This document shows positions 30,252-41,250 of a stretch of 64,000 nt of DNA, one piece after another; the stretch's first letter is position 1, and each line of letters starts with the position of its first letter. Made by a program: the position numbers and the translations under genes. The DNA comes from Micractinium sp. NFX-FRZ (lineage: Eukaryota; Chlorophyta; Trebouxiophyceae; Chlorellales; Chlorellaceae), in contig JAPTJF010000121.1 in the NCBI GenBank assembly GCA_029339195.1, forward strand, positions 62,001-126,000. The letters are read 5' to 3'. Under the pieces are notes generated by a model that worked only from the letters and a program-made list of their open reading frames with translations, was not told where the DNA came from and did not search any database.

Positions 30252-33200
30252 ATGGGCGCGTCGGGCAGCAAGGATGGGGGGCCCTTGGCAGAGCTCTCCA
30301 CTTCGTGGGTGCTGAAGTATGCCGAGTCGGCCTTCAAGTACGCCAGCGGCAGCAGCCTCGCGGTGATCAAGCGCCCCGACGGCAGCAAGGTGCTGGCGGT
30401 GGCCTACCAGGCGGCAGAGGCGGCGCACGAGGGTGACCGCGGCCAGCACCTGCGCTTTGCGCTCAGCAGCGATGGCGGCCAGACCTGGGGCGACAGCAAG
30501 TGCGTGATGTGGGGCCCCGCGCCGCTGTGGAACCCCACGCTGCACTACGATGCTGGTGAGCAGGACGGGGCGGCTGCATGCTGGCGGGTGGTGCGTGGCA
30601 GCACGTGCGGCGCTGTTTCCACGTCGGTTGGCCGCTCAGCCAAGCAGCAGGAATTCAGCTTGCAAGCTGGACATTGCGAAACCTTGGCAGAACAGCCTTG
30701 GGATGTGCGCACCTCAAGGTGCTTGACGCATCCTGCTCCTGGTTAATGGAGCGCCAGGGTGCCGTGCTGTGGCTTGCCCCACGTGCCCTATGTGCCCGCT
30801 CGCGCACGCGCTCGTGCACCGCCACCGCCGCGGCCCAGCAGCCATGGCACGCCACCCCCTGTCTATCCTTTCTTTCTTGTCATATCCGTCCCCATTTCCC
30901 GCCATCCACGTCAGACCACTCCCATCCGCAGCACCCGCCCGCTTCATGTTTCCGTGCATGCCCCGCACCTGCGGCCCCCGCCTCGCTGGCCTTCCTCACT
31001 GCACGTCTTTTCCCCTCTCTGCCTTGCATCGGTGCTGCTGCCCTGTGCCCCTCGCCCGTGCCTTGCACCCCCCTTGGCTCAGCCCTGCAGCCTCCAAGGA
31101 TGTGATGTACTGCACACCCCCTCTCCTTCCCGGCTCCAACCCCCTCTCCCTGCATGCATTGCCCTCCCCGCAGCCTCCGGCCGCCTCTTCATGTTCTACT
31201 GCGAGTCGCGCAAGTCCCTCTCCCCCGGCGGCGACATCAAATACGTGACCAGCCGCGACCAGGGCCAGACTTGGTCCCCGCCGGTGCTCATCTACACACA
31301 TGAGGCGGAGGAGGAGGTGCCCAAGGTGTGCGGCGCACGCGTGCTGGTGGCAAAAGACGGCACCTGGTACCTGCCCGGTGAGTGTGTGGAGGGCCGCACG
31401 CTGTGGTGTGGTGACACGTGGTCTGCTGCGCTGTGCTGCGCTGTGCTGCGCTGTGGTACCTGCCCGGTAAGGAAAGAGGTCTTTCAAGGCGGCACCTGCT
31501 TCACCAGCGGCGCCTGGTGTGCGGCGCTGGGCTAAGCGGAGCTGTGCGGCGGTGTGTCGGAGGCGGGGTGTGGGTGTGGGTGGTCGCCAAGGGAGGCAAC
31601 GAGCCCTGCCTGGTGGTCAGGGGCCATGCTACGCGGTGCTTTGGCATGGGGTTGCGTTGCATTGCGTGGTGGTGGTGCAGTGTTGCGTTGCGGGGCTGTC
31701 GGGTGCGGTGCTGGCACGGTGCGCTATGCCATGCAGAGATGGGCTGCCGGGGTTTGAGTGTCGCCATGCAGTGGTGTGTTGCTGTGCTGGTGCGGCATGA
31801 CGGGTGGACAAGTGCGCACGTGCGGCATGCCCGCCGGCCGGCATGTACTGGTGGCAGGCACGCAGTGGCGCCAGCAAGTCCCACACCCAGTCCCACAGCA
31901 AACCCTGGGGACCCTTGAAGCCACCAAATGTGGCACAGTAGCGCGAGCCCACCCCCGGGCTGTCAAGTCCCTGACACGTGCGCTGCCTGCATGTGCCACC
32001 TGCCGCCCTGCAGTGCACCGGGAGCCCGCGGAGAGCTGGCACACCTTCAGCGGCAGCACCTTCCACCCGCTGAGCGAGGCGCCAGAGCAGCAGCTGCCGG
32101 CGCCGGCCGACTCGGCAGCACAGGCGCGTGGGGCAGGGGGTGCTGGGTGCAGCACCTGCGCCGGTCGCCTGGCATGCTTTGTCCTGCTTGCCGGCAGCCA
32201 GCAGGACGGGCGCAGCTGCTGTGCACCATTGCACCCCCCCAGCCCCACCCATCAGCGCCTCACACCCTCGCCTTCACCATCACGTGTTGAGCTCATGGTT
32301 ATGGCAACGTGCATGCTAGCCTGCACTCCTCACTGCCCTCTCACAATTCTGAGCTCTCCACTGCACCTCCCTCTCCCGTGTCGTCGTCCCCCGCCTGCAG
32401 AGCATGACCACCGCGGCGTGCGTGCTGGCCTCCTCGGACGGCGGCGCCAGCTGGGCGGTGCGTGGAGAGATTGAGGACGCCAAGACGTGGCTGGTCAACC
32501 CCACCCTGGAGGAGGGCAGCAAGGGGCAGCTCATCATGATGTTCCGCACCTCCACCGGTGAGAAGGGAGGGGAGCGAGGGCAACCCAGCAGTGCTTACAT
32601 GTTGGGCTGGTTGTATGCGCAAGCACCGAAGAGGTTTTGGGGTGAGGGGCAGAGGCGTGGCTGGTCAACCCCAAGTAGCTGTTGGAGAGCAGCAAGGGGC
32701 AGCTGGTCATGGTGTTCTGCACCTCCACCGGTGGGTACACAAGGGGGTGAAGGATAGGCTGTGGGTGAAGAACGAGGGTGGGTGGCTGGTCAAACCTTGT
32801 GCTGGAGGAGGGCAGTTCATCATGATGTTCTGCACCTCCACCGGTGAGTGGGGAGGGGAAGGAGGGCAACCCAGCCCGCATTGTCAAAGTCACATGTGCT
32901 GCAAATTCGAAGGCAAGGACAGTGAGGGCGGGCAGGCGAAGTGGCGGGTGTACAGGGGGTAGCGGGCCCTGGGACAGCCGCTGCTGTGCTGCCCCCCTGC
33001 ACCTGCGTGCTGCCCCCCACCCTCTGTGCAAGTCCCAACATTCCCATCGTCTCTTCTGTTCTCCACCCCTGCAGGCAAGACCTACCTGAGCTCCTCCACC
33101 GACAAGGGCGCCACGTGGAGCCGCCCCGCAGCCACCTACCTGCCCAACCCCAACAGCCCCTTTGCCTCGGTCACCATCGATGGACAGGTGCGCAGGCTGG

Positions 33201-33861
33201 CCGCGGGGCACGCCTGTCAGGCAGAGGGGCGGAGAGGGGCATGCCTGCAGCGGATCATTTGGTGGCGGGCAGCACGCCTCGGAGTCGACAGTGCTGGCTG
33301 GCTGCTTGCCCATGGTGGGCTCGGCCTTGCCTTGCCTGCTTCCGCCCCCTCAGGCTGCCTCCCCCCACCCTCCACCCCCACCCCGCAGGTGCTGTGCGTG
33401 TTCAACAACAGCCAGACGCTGCGCGCCCCGCTGGCGCTGGCCCTCAGCGTGAACGACTGCAAGACCTGGGAGCCGCTGGCAATCATCGAGGAGGACCCCA
33501 AGGGTGGGTAGGCTGCCACCTTACCACCTCCACACACCCTTGTACCTGTACATGCACATGCCTGGGGCGCTCTGGAGGGCCGAGTTGTCTTTGAGGAGCT
33601 GACGGGAGCAGCAGACGCTTAGGGGCATGGGCACTCCACACATTTCCGCCAATCGCTCGTCCCACCTGGCCCACTCGACGGCCCACCCGCGCCTGCCGGA
33701 CCTTGACCTCCATGCATCCACGCCCCTCCCCGCTCGCAGGCAACTTCTCCTCCCCCTCCATTGTGGAGTGGAGCGACGACACCGTCAAGGTGGCCTACAC
33801 CGTGTGGGGGGAGGGCCTGAAGCTGGCCTCCGTCAAGCTCGCCACTGTGGATGCCCAGTAA
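30252..33861 (+). CDS. Sialidase-like BNR/Asp-box repeat protein
   Basis: This is a predicted six-bladed beta-propeller of the sialidase (BNR) superfamily. Exons: 30252-30555, 31174-31377, 32014 to about 32123, 32401-32557, 33075-33187, 33389-33503 and 33740-33861, about 374 aa. Asp-box turns (SxDxGxxW) are visible as SSDGGQTW, SRDQGQTW, SSDGGASW and STDKGATW, with a variant NDCKTW. There is no signal peptide. The N-terminus MGASGSKD fits the N-myristoylation consensus (Gly2, Ser6), which is unusual for a sialidase and would place it on a membrane's cytosolic face. The donor of exon 3 is unsettled: the in-phase sites are a weak GC donor at 32124 or a GT near 32150 paired with an alternative acceptor. 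Introns 2 and 4 contain echoes. Enzymatic activity is not established; many BNR proteins are not sialidases. Confidence 0.82.
31447..31476 (+). repeat. Echo of sialidase-like exon 2 donor edge
   Basis: The text ctgtggtacctgcccggtaa duplicates the real edge cctggtacctgcccggtgag (31363-31382) about 87 bp downstream. The donor remains usable in sequence (GTAAGG). Confidence 0.8.
32654..32850 (+). repeat. Two echoes of sialidase-like exon 4 donor half
   Basis: Real exon 4 text from 32486 (gtggctggtcaaccccaccc ... cacctccaccggtgag) recurs at about 32657-32737 (gtggctggtcaaccccaagt ... cacctccaccggtggg) and 32781-32848 (gtggctggtcaaaccttgtg ... cacctccaccggtgag). The first copy carries an in-frame stop (NPK then TAG), so the copies are decayed. 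Confidence 0.9.
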
Positions 33862-34593
33862 GATGAAGAGGCACCCGCCTGCCCGGGGTGAGGCACCGGT
33901 AGCACACGCCTGGCGGCCTGATCCGCCCCCCGGCTTCCTGCGAGCTTGCCACTGTGTGTGGATGCCCAGCAATGAGGCAGGGCAGTACCCGTGACTTCCA
34001 GCACGGCACACGGCCGTGTCTATGCTTTGCTGCACAGCGCGGCTAGCAACAACGAGGCCTCGTGACCAGGTGTCGCCGGCAGGAGCTGCGCCTCGATCTT
34101 TAAAATGGAGCGCGGCTCATTCGTGAACGGCGGCTGGCCCCCAGCCCGCCTCCCCCTCTCTCTCTGACAACCTAGCTCTCCCCTGCTTTTCACTTGGTTC
34201 GTGCCTGCGGACCCCTGCTTTCATTCAACCAACACTGCCAACACCAGCCCCACAAGTAATGCCGACACACACGCCGACATGCCAGCGCACGCGAGCAACA
34301 GGAGCTGAAGGGATGCGGGAACAAAAGGCGTAGCAACAACATATATGGCAGGGAGCAGCAGGGGATTGGGGGAACAGCAGATGCCGGGTGGAAGGGAGAT
34401 GATGCAGTGCACACGTGCGTTCGACCACACAATAGGAAACAACACCAAATCAAACACCTGTCAACATGCCTCTCAACGACAAGAGAGGAGTGACAGCCCC
34501 AGGCTAGGGGCAGCCTGTCAAGGCCTGCCAACAACTCTCGGCACCAGGAGTCCATAAGTGCCGGCGCACAGGAGAGGGTGCCTCCGCAGCCCC
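33862..34593. other. Convergent intergenic region, no gene seen
   Basis: Tail-to-tail gap between the sialidase-like and TMEM45-like genes. Near 33940-33975 the words gagcttgccactgtg and gatgcccag repeat the last coding bases (33836-33858), another exon-edge copy, this time beyond the stop codon. No poly(A) motif was found. Confidence 0.45.
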
Positions 34594-37500
34594 CTAGGCC
34601 ACGTGCCCCGTGTGGCTGCCGGGGAAGGGCTTGATCAGTCCAGACATCTCCACATCGGCACCCGCTGCACGTCCATACCCGTTGCCAACAGCGTCGTCAT
34701 CATCCTCTCCAGACAGCGGGCGGTGCTGCGGGTGCTGCAGCTGCAGCGCCGCGCTGAGCTCGGGGTCAAAGCTGAGGGGGCGGCCCAGGCGACGCTCTGC
34801 AGGAGGCGGAGGGGAGGGCAGGGGCAGGGGCGGCATGTGGGGGGTGCAGGCGGGGGGCACAGGGGCGACAGGGGCGGTGTGTGGTGGGCAGGCGGGGGGA
34901 GTCCTGCTGGCTGCGAGTGAGGAAGACGCAACAGCCGGTTCCCTGCCTGCAAACCACACCTTGTTTGTTTTGGCTCACAGTCTTCTTGTCCGCCGCAACG
35001 AAACTGGCGAGACAGACCCAACCACCACACGCCGGCTTGGCCCATGCACCCGTTGCCATAGCAACAAACATGTCGCATGCATGCTCCCCAGTGAGCCTCT
35101 CCCATGCGCTTTACGCATCCACCCACCACCCAAGTGCCCTCTCCCCTCACCCGCGATTGCCTTCATGGCCAGCAGGAGGCAGAACATGGCAAAGGCCACA
35201 CCCAGGGACCACATCACCCAAGGCACAGGCACCATCATGCCTGCAGTCAGAGAAGGCGGGGCAGGGAGCGGGGGCTTGTGAGGTGCAAGGGCAGGGAGTG
35301 GGTTGTTGGACGAAGTGGGGGTGCAGCGAGGCGCAGGATGAAGCGAAGCAGAGGACTGGCAGATCAGGGGCGGCAGCATGGCGGGGCATGCCAGGGCACA
35401 CACTGCAGGCGGGCACTTGCGGTCGAGAGCGGCGTGCGGCGGCAGGCGGGGGGCACCTGATCCCATGTAGTCAGGATCCCACTGGGGCGCATTTGTGTAC
35501 ATGATGTAGGCAGTCACAATCCACCTGCGGGCAGGCAAAAGCAGTCGGAAGTTAGAGGACACACAGAAGGATGCAATCGAAACTGTAACGACTGTTGCAG
35601 GAGGACTGGGGAGGGGCAGGAGGAGGGCGCGGGAGCGTGGACGCTGGCAGGGGCCAGGCCCAGGTGGCGCTGGTCAACCGAGTGTGCCCACAGGTGTGCT
35701 GCCAGCTCTGGCCCATAAGCATGCTGCGCCTTCTCCTGCGTGGGCGGCTGGCGCTCCCATCCCCAAGGCACGCAGCCACACATTCCCCCGCTGCCAGCGG
35801 TGCAGCCGTGGCAGCAGGCTCACCAGATGCCCTGCACCATTGTGAGCCAGGGGCGGGCGGAAGCTGCCAGGATGCTGGAGGGCGCCGCCATCTCGCCCAG
35901 AATGGCCGCCACTGCGTGTGTGCGGGGTGTCGGAGGTTGAGGAAAGTCGGGGGGACGTACGTGGGGGCGCGCATGGCAGGCAGCTTCTAAGGGCGGGGTG
36001 AGGTGGGGGCGGGGGCCCTTGGCGGCGCCCCCCTCCGCTGTTGGCTATCGGGCACACACAGTCGCACACGCACCGGTGGCAAAGACTTGCAGGCCGAGGA
36101 TGAGGTGCACCAGGATCTCCACCCGGGGCCCCTTCAAGTGGAAGATGAGCAGCACGCCCTCCGACATGAAGCTCAGCGCCAGGAAGGCCTGCAGGGGGGG
36201 GGAGGGGTGCGGGTCAGGAGCAGATGAGTGGTGAGGAGCGGATGAGTGGTGAGGAGCGGATTGAATGGAAACAGATGGGCGGCAGGCCCTCGCTCAAGAC
36301 CCAAGATTGTTGAATGGAAACAGATGGGCGGCAGGCCCTCGCTCAATGGGCCCGCACCTCTCTATGTTTGTCTAGACCGAAATCCGTCCCAACCATCTGC
36401 CCATCTACCCAGGCACCGCCGTTCCTGCATCCGCCCACTCCGCCACCCAAGCATTCACCCAAATCACCCAACCAGGCAGGCAGGCAGGCAGCCTGCCGGC
36501 CAACCATCTGCCCATCTATCCTGTCACACAAGCAGCCAGGCAGGCAGGCAGCGCTCACCAGCTCTGCGCTGGGGGGCGCCCCCAGCCAGTGGCCCAGCAG
36601 GTCCACCAGCCCGCTTGCCATGAAGGAGAGGTACATGGTAGAGTGCTGCCAGTCGTTCATGTGGCCAGCAAACTTGCCAGAGGGCTCGTACAAATTCCTG
36701 CGGCACGGCACATGTGCAGCAGGCAGGCATGAGTGTCGCACGTGGGTCAACAGGCGGGTTGAGGTTTGGACGTACAAGGGTGGGGCCAGCCGCCGGGCAG
36801 GGTGCTGTGCTGCCAGCTGTTCAGCCGAAAGTCGTGCCGAACAAGTCCAGGCACAAGGATGACACATGCATGGGTGACGCCGGCAGCCGGGCAGGGTGCT
36901 GTGCCGCCAGCTGTTCAGGTGGCCGACACACTTGCCAGAGGGCACGTACAGCTTCGTGCCCCTATCAAAGCTGCCGGCTCTCCTCCACGGCTCGTGGCCC
37001 AGCCACACCCTTCTCCCAGGATTCCCAGTGCTGGCACCAGACTTTGACACACGGCCCCAGCGGCGTGCCTTCCTGCACCAAGATGCCGGCTCACCTCCAG
37101 GATTCGTGCCCCAGCCACAGCTCCCCCAGTATGCCCAGCGCCGGCAGCACCAGCTTGACGCACGGCTCCAGCGGCATGCGGCGCAGCACGGCGGGCCCCC
37201 ACGGCGACGCGCGCCACCCACGCGTGCGGAAGGGGCGGGCGCCCGCCAGGCACTGGATGTAGTGGCCGTAAGTGGCCACCGTCCACCACAGGCCCCACGC
37301 CTGCAACCCACAGGGTGGGAGGGCAAGAGGAAGGTTGGGCGCGGTGGGGTGGGAGGCATGGGGCGGCGCTGGAAACAGTCGGCAAGGGTGGCCTGCTGTG
37401 CTGGTGCGAAGCCCTACCACCAGCCGCAGTAAGCCATCTGGGAGGAGGTGGGTGCTCGGAACGGCGGGATGTACTGCGCCCGGCCGTGCTCGTGCCAGGC

Positions 37501-37877
37501 AGTTCCCCCAGGCTGGGAGAGCCAGGCATGCAGCGCAGGAAGTTTTGGAGCCTCTCAGGAGAGGAGCCGCTAAATCCTATGCTGCATGCGCGCCCAAGCA
37601 AGGCAGCCCACCCAGCCTTCCCTCCCAACCTGCCCTCCTCGCTCCGCTGGTCCTGCCCCACCCCCAACCCTGCCTGCCCGCCCTGCCTGCCTACCAGGAA
37701 GAAGGCTCCCGGCACCACATGCCCCGTGAATGCTCCGTGCGAGTACGTGTAGCCGCCGTCGGGAAGGCGCACAACCCCGCTCATGTCCATGCCCCCCATG
37801 TCGCCGCCAGCGTGCGCGGCGTGCGTGTCATGCGCAGCGTGCGCCGAGTGGTTGTGGCCGGTGTGGTTGCCGTCCAT
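34594..37877 (-). CDS. TMEM45/DUF716-family multi-pass membrane protein
   Basis: Exons on the minus strand: 37695-37877, 37095-37300, 36559-36697, 36074-36188, 35824-35911, 35457-35524, 35151-35240 and 34594-34796, giving 363 aa, all in phase. The N-terminus is His-rich (GHNHSAHAAHDTHAAHAGGD) and is followed by GHVVPGAFFL and AWGLWWTVATYGHYI, the GH-x-PG-x-FF and GLWW signature of the TMEM45 (DUF716) family. Further membrane segments are KLVLPALGILGEL, NDWQHSTMYLSFMASGLVDL, SEGVLLIFHL, MVQGIWWIVTAYIMY and GVAFAMFCLLLAM. The C-terminal tail is hydrophilic with EDDDDAVGNG. The conserved motif HMNDWQHSTMYLSF is intact. The biochemical role of the family is poorly defined; the His-rich N-terminus may bind metal (inference). 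Intron 2 contains degraded copies of both flanking exon edges. Confidence 0.88.
36225..36360. repeat. Tandem repeats in TMEM45 intron 3
   Basis: gatgagtggtgaggagcg occurs twice (from 36225). Then gaatggaaacagatgggcgg followed by caggccctcgctcaa occurs twice (36262 and 36312, 50-bp period). These are not exon-derived. Confidence 0.8.
36797..37068 (-). repeat. Echoes of both exon 2 and exon 3 edges in one TMEM45 intron
   Basis: On the plus strand, 36985-37066 (gtggcccagccacaccc ... acacacggccccagcggcgt) resembles real exon 2 (37107 on: gtgccccagccacagct ... acgcacggctccagcggcat). The stretch 36897-36960 (tgtgccgccagctgttcagg ... acacttgccagagggcacgt) resembles real exon 3 (36640-36695). A third partial copy lies near 36797. 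The intron thus contains a decayed donor-edge copy and acceptor-edge copies. Confidence 0.82.
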
Positions 37878-38472
37878 GCTGCTGCACCGGTGTGCCGACT
37901 CTCAGCAGAGGGGCAGCAGGGCGGGCTGTGGCGTGTGCCGTTGTGCCGATGCCGGAGGTCTTCACTGTCAGAAGGGGGATCTGCAGGCGATGGAGGAGAG
38001 AGGCGAGTGACCTAGTGAGGTACGGATCAATGCAGGCTGGCTGTGAACTGTGTAGTGGCGAAGGGTTCACGTAAGGACGACGGCGTGCGACGGCGGCGGG
38101 TGAGGCGCCACTCAAGGTGGGCGTGCCTTTCACGCCGCTGGGCCGCTGCTACACCGTTCCGAGCACACTTGCCCATCTGCCAGTGCAGTAGGTTAGTAGG
38201 GCTGGGAGGGATGGGTGCACCGAGCTCACATTGTAGCTAGCAGCCCCAGGCCCTTTGGCGTGTGTGTGTGCAGCCTCGGACAAGTTGTGGGATCGCAGGG
38301 AACGCGGTGAATTCGTCCTAGGCCTGCCCGGCAATTGAAATGCGGGCGCGCCTTGCTCAGCAGGCACCCCATCTGTGGTGGAGAGCACCAGCAGACACAT
38401 CTGTGGTGTCGGCGTGCGTGCATTGCATTCCGCACCTTTGGCAGTGGCGGTTGGGGGGCTCTCCTAGCCAAA
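37878..38472. promoter_or_regulatory. Divergent gap between TMEM45-like and cathepsin Z-like genes
   Basis: 595 bp separate the two ATGs. No gene, TATA box or repeat was recognised. Both promoters are inferred to be here. Confidence 0.5.
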
Positions 38473-41250
38473 ATGAGCGCGCTCCGCACCACATCCCTCC
38501 TGGTGGTGCTTTTCTGCGGCCTGGCTGCCGCTGCACGCGTGCTGGAGCCCCAGGCGGCGCTCGCGGCTGACAGGGATGTCCCAAGCCGCCCCAAGCCCTC
38601 CAAATATGCCACCCTCATCCAGCCGAGCCCTTCCTACCAGCCCAAAATGTAAGCCCGCCCTCCTGTGGCAGTTTGCCGCCTTGCCATAAGGTGTAAGCGG
38701 TGTCTGGAGGTGGCTTAGGCAACGCGCCGCCCGTTTTGACCGCACCGCCGCTCACCCGCCCGCCTATCTGCCCCCTTCCTGACCCACGCAGCCTGTCGCC
38801 GCTGCCACACACCTACTTGGGCGCAAACGACCTGCCCAAGGAGTGGGACTGGCGCAACGTGAACGGTGAGAATGCAGGGCTGTTTGTCAGCCGCTGGAGC
38901 GACTGCAGAACGACGGGCAGGTCTGTGCAGACGGTGGGGCGCCGCTTGCTGGCGGCGGCCCTTGCGGCGCCGCGAACCTGCTCGCCCCACAATTCTACTA
39001 CCATCGTTCCAGTGTAGCCATGCAATCCACAACATGTGCAATAAAGGTAAACTCATACTGGCGATGCGGCAAGAAAGACCGCAGCTGTGCGTCGGTGGCA
39101 ATCAGCACCCATAGTGCCTCCCGCCCGCTGCCCAACCCGCCGTTTGTGACCCAAACCGCAGGGACCAACTTCCTGAGCACCACACGCAACCAGCACATCC
39201 CCCAGTACTGCGGCTCCTGCTGGGCGCACGCCGCCACCGCGGTGCTTGCCGACCGCGACAACATCCGGCGGGGCGGCGCCTGGCCCTCCGCCTACCTGTC
39301 GGTCCAGAACATCATCGACTGGTGAGGGGTGCTGCCAGGCTGGACTGACATGATGGGTGCTGGCGGCGCAGACCGTGCCGTTGCAATGGAATGGGAAATG
39401 ATGCCTGCAGGTGGGATGTATTGGTTGGGTGCATGTGGAGCACGCTGTTAGGCGCCGGAGCGGGTCAGCCTGCCTGTGCCTGGCAAGGGCGGAAGAAGCG
39501 AGCGGGTGCCAACCGCCTGCGACCGTTGCCTATGTTTTGCTTCCACTGCTGCAGCGGCGAGGCGGGCAGCTGCCAGGGCGGGTGGGACGGCCTGGTGTAC
39601 AAGTATGCCGAGCGCTGGGGCGTGCCCGATGAGACCTGCAACCTCTGTGAGCACCCAGAGGGCTGCCTGCCGTCTCTGCTTGGCTTATGTGCTTAATGGA
39701 CTGCTTCAAGAGCGTGTGTTGTGGTTGGGGCAGAGTGTTGTTGCCCCCAGTAGGCAAGCCCGCAACAGCGCGGCGGCGTGCAAGCTGTGCGTGATGGCGA
39801 CCTGGCTGCCTGCAGGCACTGCCGCTGCTCCTCGCTCCTGCCTCTCCTTACCACACCCGCCTGCGCGGACCCTGCCCGGACCGGCCTACCCATCTGCTCA
39901 CCCACTTGCTGCTCGCTCACCCACATCCCTCCCATGCCCTCTCTCTCTGCCTCCGCCTGTCGCAGACCAGGCCATCAACCAGCAGTGCAACCGCAAGCAC
40001 CAGTGCTACACCTGCTGGCCCGGCGCCGAGGGGTGCACCCCGCTGAGGGACTACCGCCGCCTGGTGGGTATGCCGCCCCTGGTTGAGCCCTGCCTGCTCT
40101 GATTGCCGGCTGTAGCACAGTATGACGTACGCCTGCTTAAGTGCGGGTGTGGCTGACGGCTGCTGTTGATGTAGTTTCCTGCCCTGCCTGCCCCTGATGG
40201 ACGCACGCAGCCTGCCTGTTGGTGCAGTCGGGCTGAGTGCACGGCTGCTCCAACGAACCATTTGGCTGACCACAACTGCAAGCAATTGACGCCGACCAAA
40301 TGCTCGCGTGGCGCGCCCTCACTAATCCTGCAGGTGGTCTCCGAGCACGGCCGCGTGTCTGGCCCGGAGGCCATGCGTGCCGAGATCATGGCCCGCGGCC
40401 CCATCAGCTGCGGCATCGACGCCACCTCCGGGCTGGACCAATACACTGGTGGGTGCTTGTGATGTGGGGTGGAGTATGGCTTGTGTGGGAAGGCGCAGTG
40501 GCCTCAATGGTAGCGGGCACCTGGGTGTGTTGGGTTGGCGGCGGGGTGAGCTAGGGGCGGCATTGCAACAAGGCAAATGGCGTGCTGCCTGCCGCCCCAG
40601 CCCGCACCCGCTGCCAGCCACCCCGCACCTGCTTGAGCCTCGGTCCGGCCACATGAATTCCGACCACTTCGCTCGCCTGCACGCAGGCGGCATCTTTACG
40701 GAGTACAACCCCGAGCCGGGGGTGAACCACCTGATCAGCGTGGTGGGGTGGGGCGAGGAGGACGGCGTGCCATTCTGGTGAGGGGCTGCAGGGGTTTGGG
40801 CGGGAGGGGCCGCAGTGCGAGGAGGCCGAGCGGACATGGCCTGGTCAGCATGGTGGGCTGGGCAGAGCAGAACTGCGTGCCGTGTTGCTGAAGGAGTTGT
40901 GAGCGTTATGGGGCTGGGCAGCGGCAGTGGTGGGAGGGAGTAGGTGCGGCATGATGCCTGCCTGCAGACTGAGCAGCCCTAGCCCTTGCAGCGGCGCTCT
41001 GTGCTTCCCCTGCTGTGCGAACCTTCCACCCCCCAACCCCGCCGCCCCTCCTGCCCCCACTTCTGCCTGTTGCGTCCACAGGATTGTGCGCAACTCCTGG
41101 GGCCGGCCGTGGGGCGAGCAGGGCTTCTTCCGCATCGTCACCTCCGAGGCCTTTGACGGGCGCGGCGCCGACTACAACCTGGCCATTGAGGGCGACTGCG
41201 GCTGGGCTGTGCCCAAGGACTGGGTCAAGGCCGCCGACGTTGGCCTGTGA
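38473..41250 (+). CDS. CTSZ: Cathepsin Z/X-like papain-family cysteine protease
   Basis: A lysosomal/vacuolar carboxypeptidase-type cysteine protease. Exons: 38473-38648, 38792-38865, 39162-39321, 39555-39646, 39966-40063, 40334-40448, 40687-40777 and 41082-41250, giving 324 aa in frame. Residues 1-21 form a signal peptide, followed by a short propeptide as in cathepsin Z. The mature enzyme starts near [12 protein letters not shown]. The diagnostic HIP insertion and catalytic Cys are seen in [16 protein letters not shown]. The catalytic His is in [12 protein letters not shown] and the Asn in [14 protein letters not shown]. Other cathepsin Z hallmarks are [24 protein letters not shown] and [11 protein letters not shown]. 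The catalytic triad and the paired cysteines look intact. Intron 7 carries an echo of the exon 7 end. Confidence 0.94.
40833..40900 (+). repeat. Echo of cathepsin Z exon 7 donor edge
   Basis: The run cctggtcagcatggtgggct, gggcagagcagaactgcgtg, ccgtgttgctgaagg mirrors the real cctgatcagcgtggtggggt, ggggcgaggaggacggcgtg, ccattctggtgagg (40729-40784), 108 bp upstream. The donor has decayed (GCTGAAG). Confidence 0.8.

Noticed and set aside
32014..32155. Third GC-AG intron after sialidase-like exon 3
   Set aside because: The GC at 32124 has poor context (GCGCGT), and another donor/acceptor pair also gives an open frame, so it is left undecided rather than counted.
36343..37359. Single 338-codon minus-strand frame across TMEM45 exons 2-3
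   Set aside because: It reads through the intron made of exon echoes. The conserved TMEM45 sequence appears only when that intron is removed.
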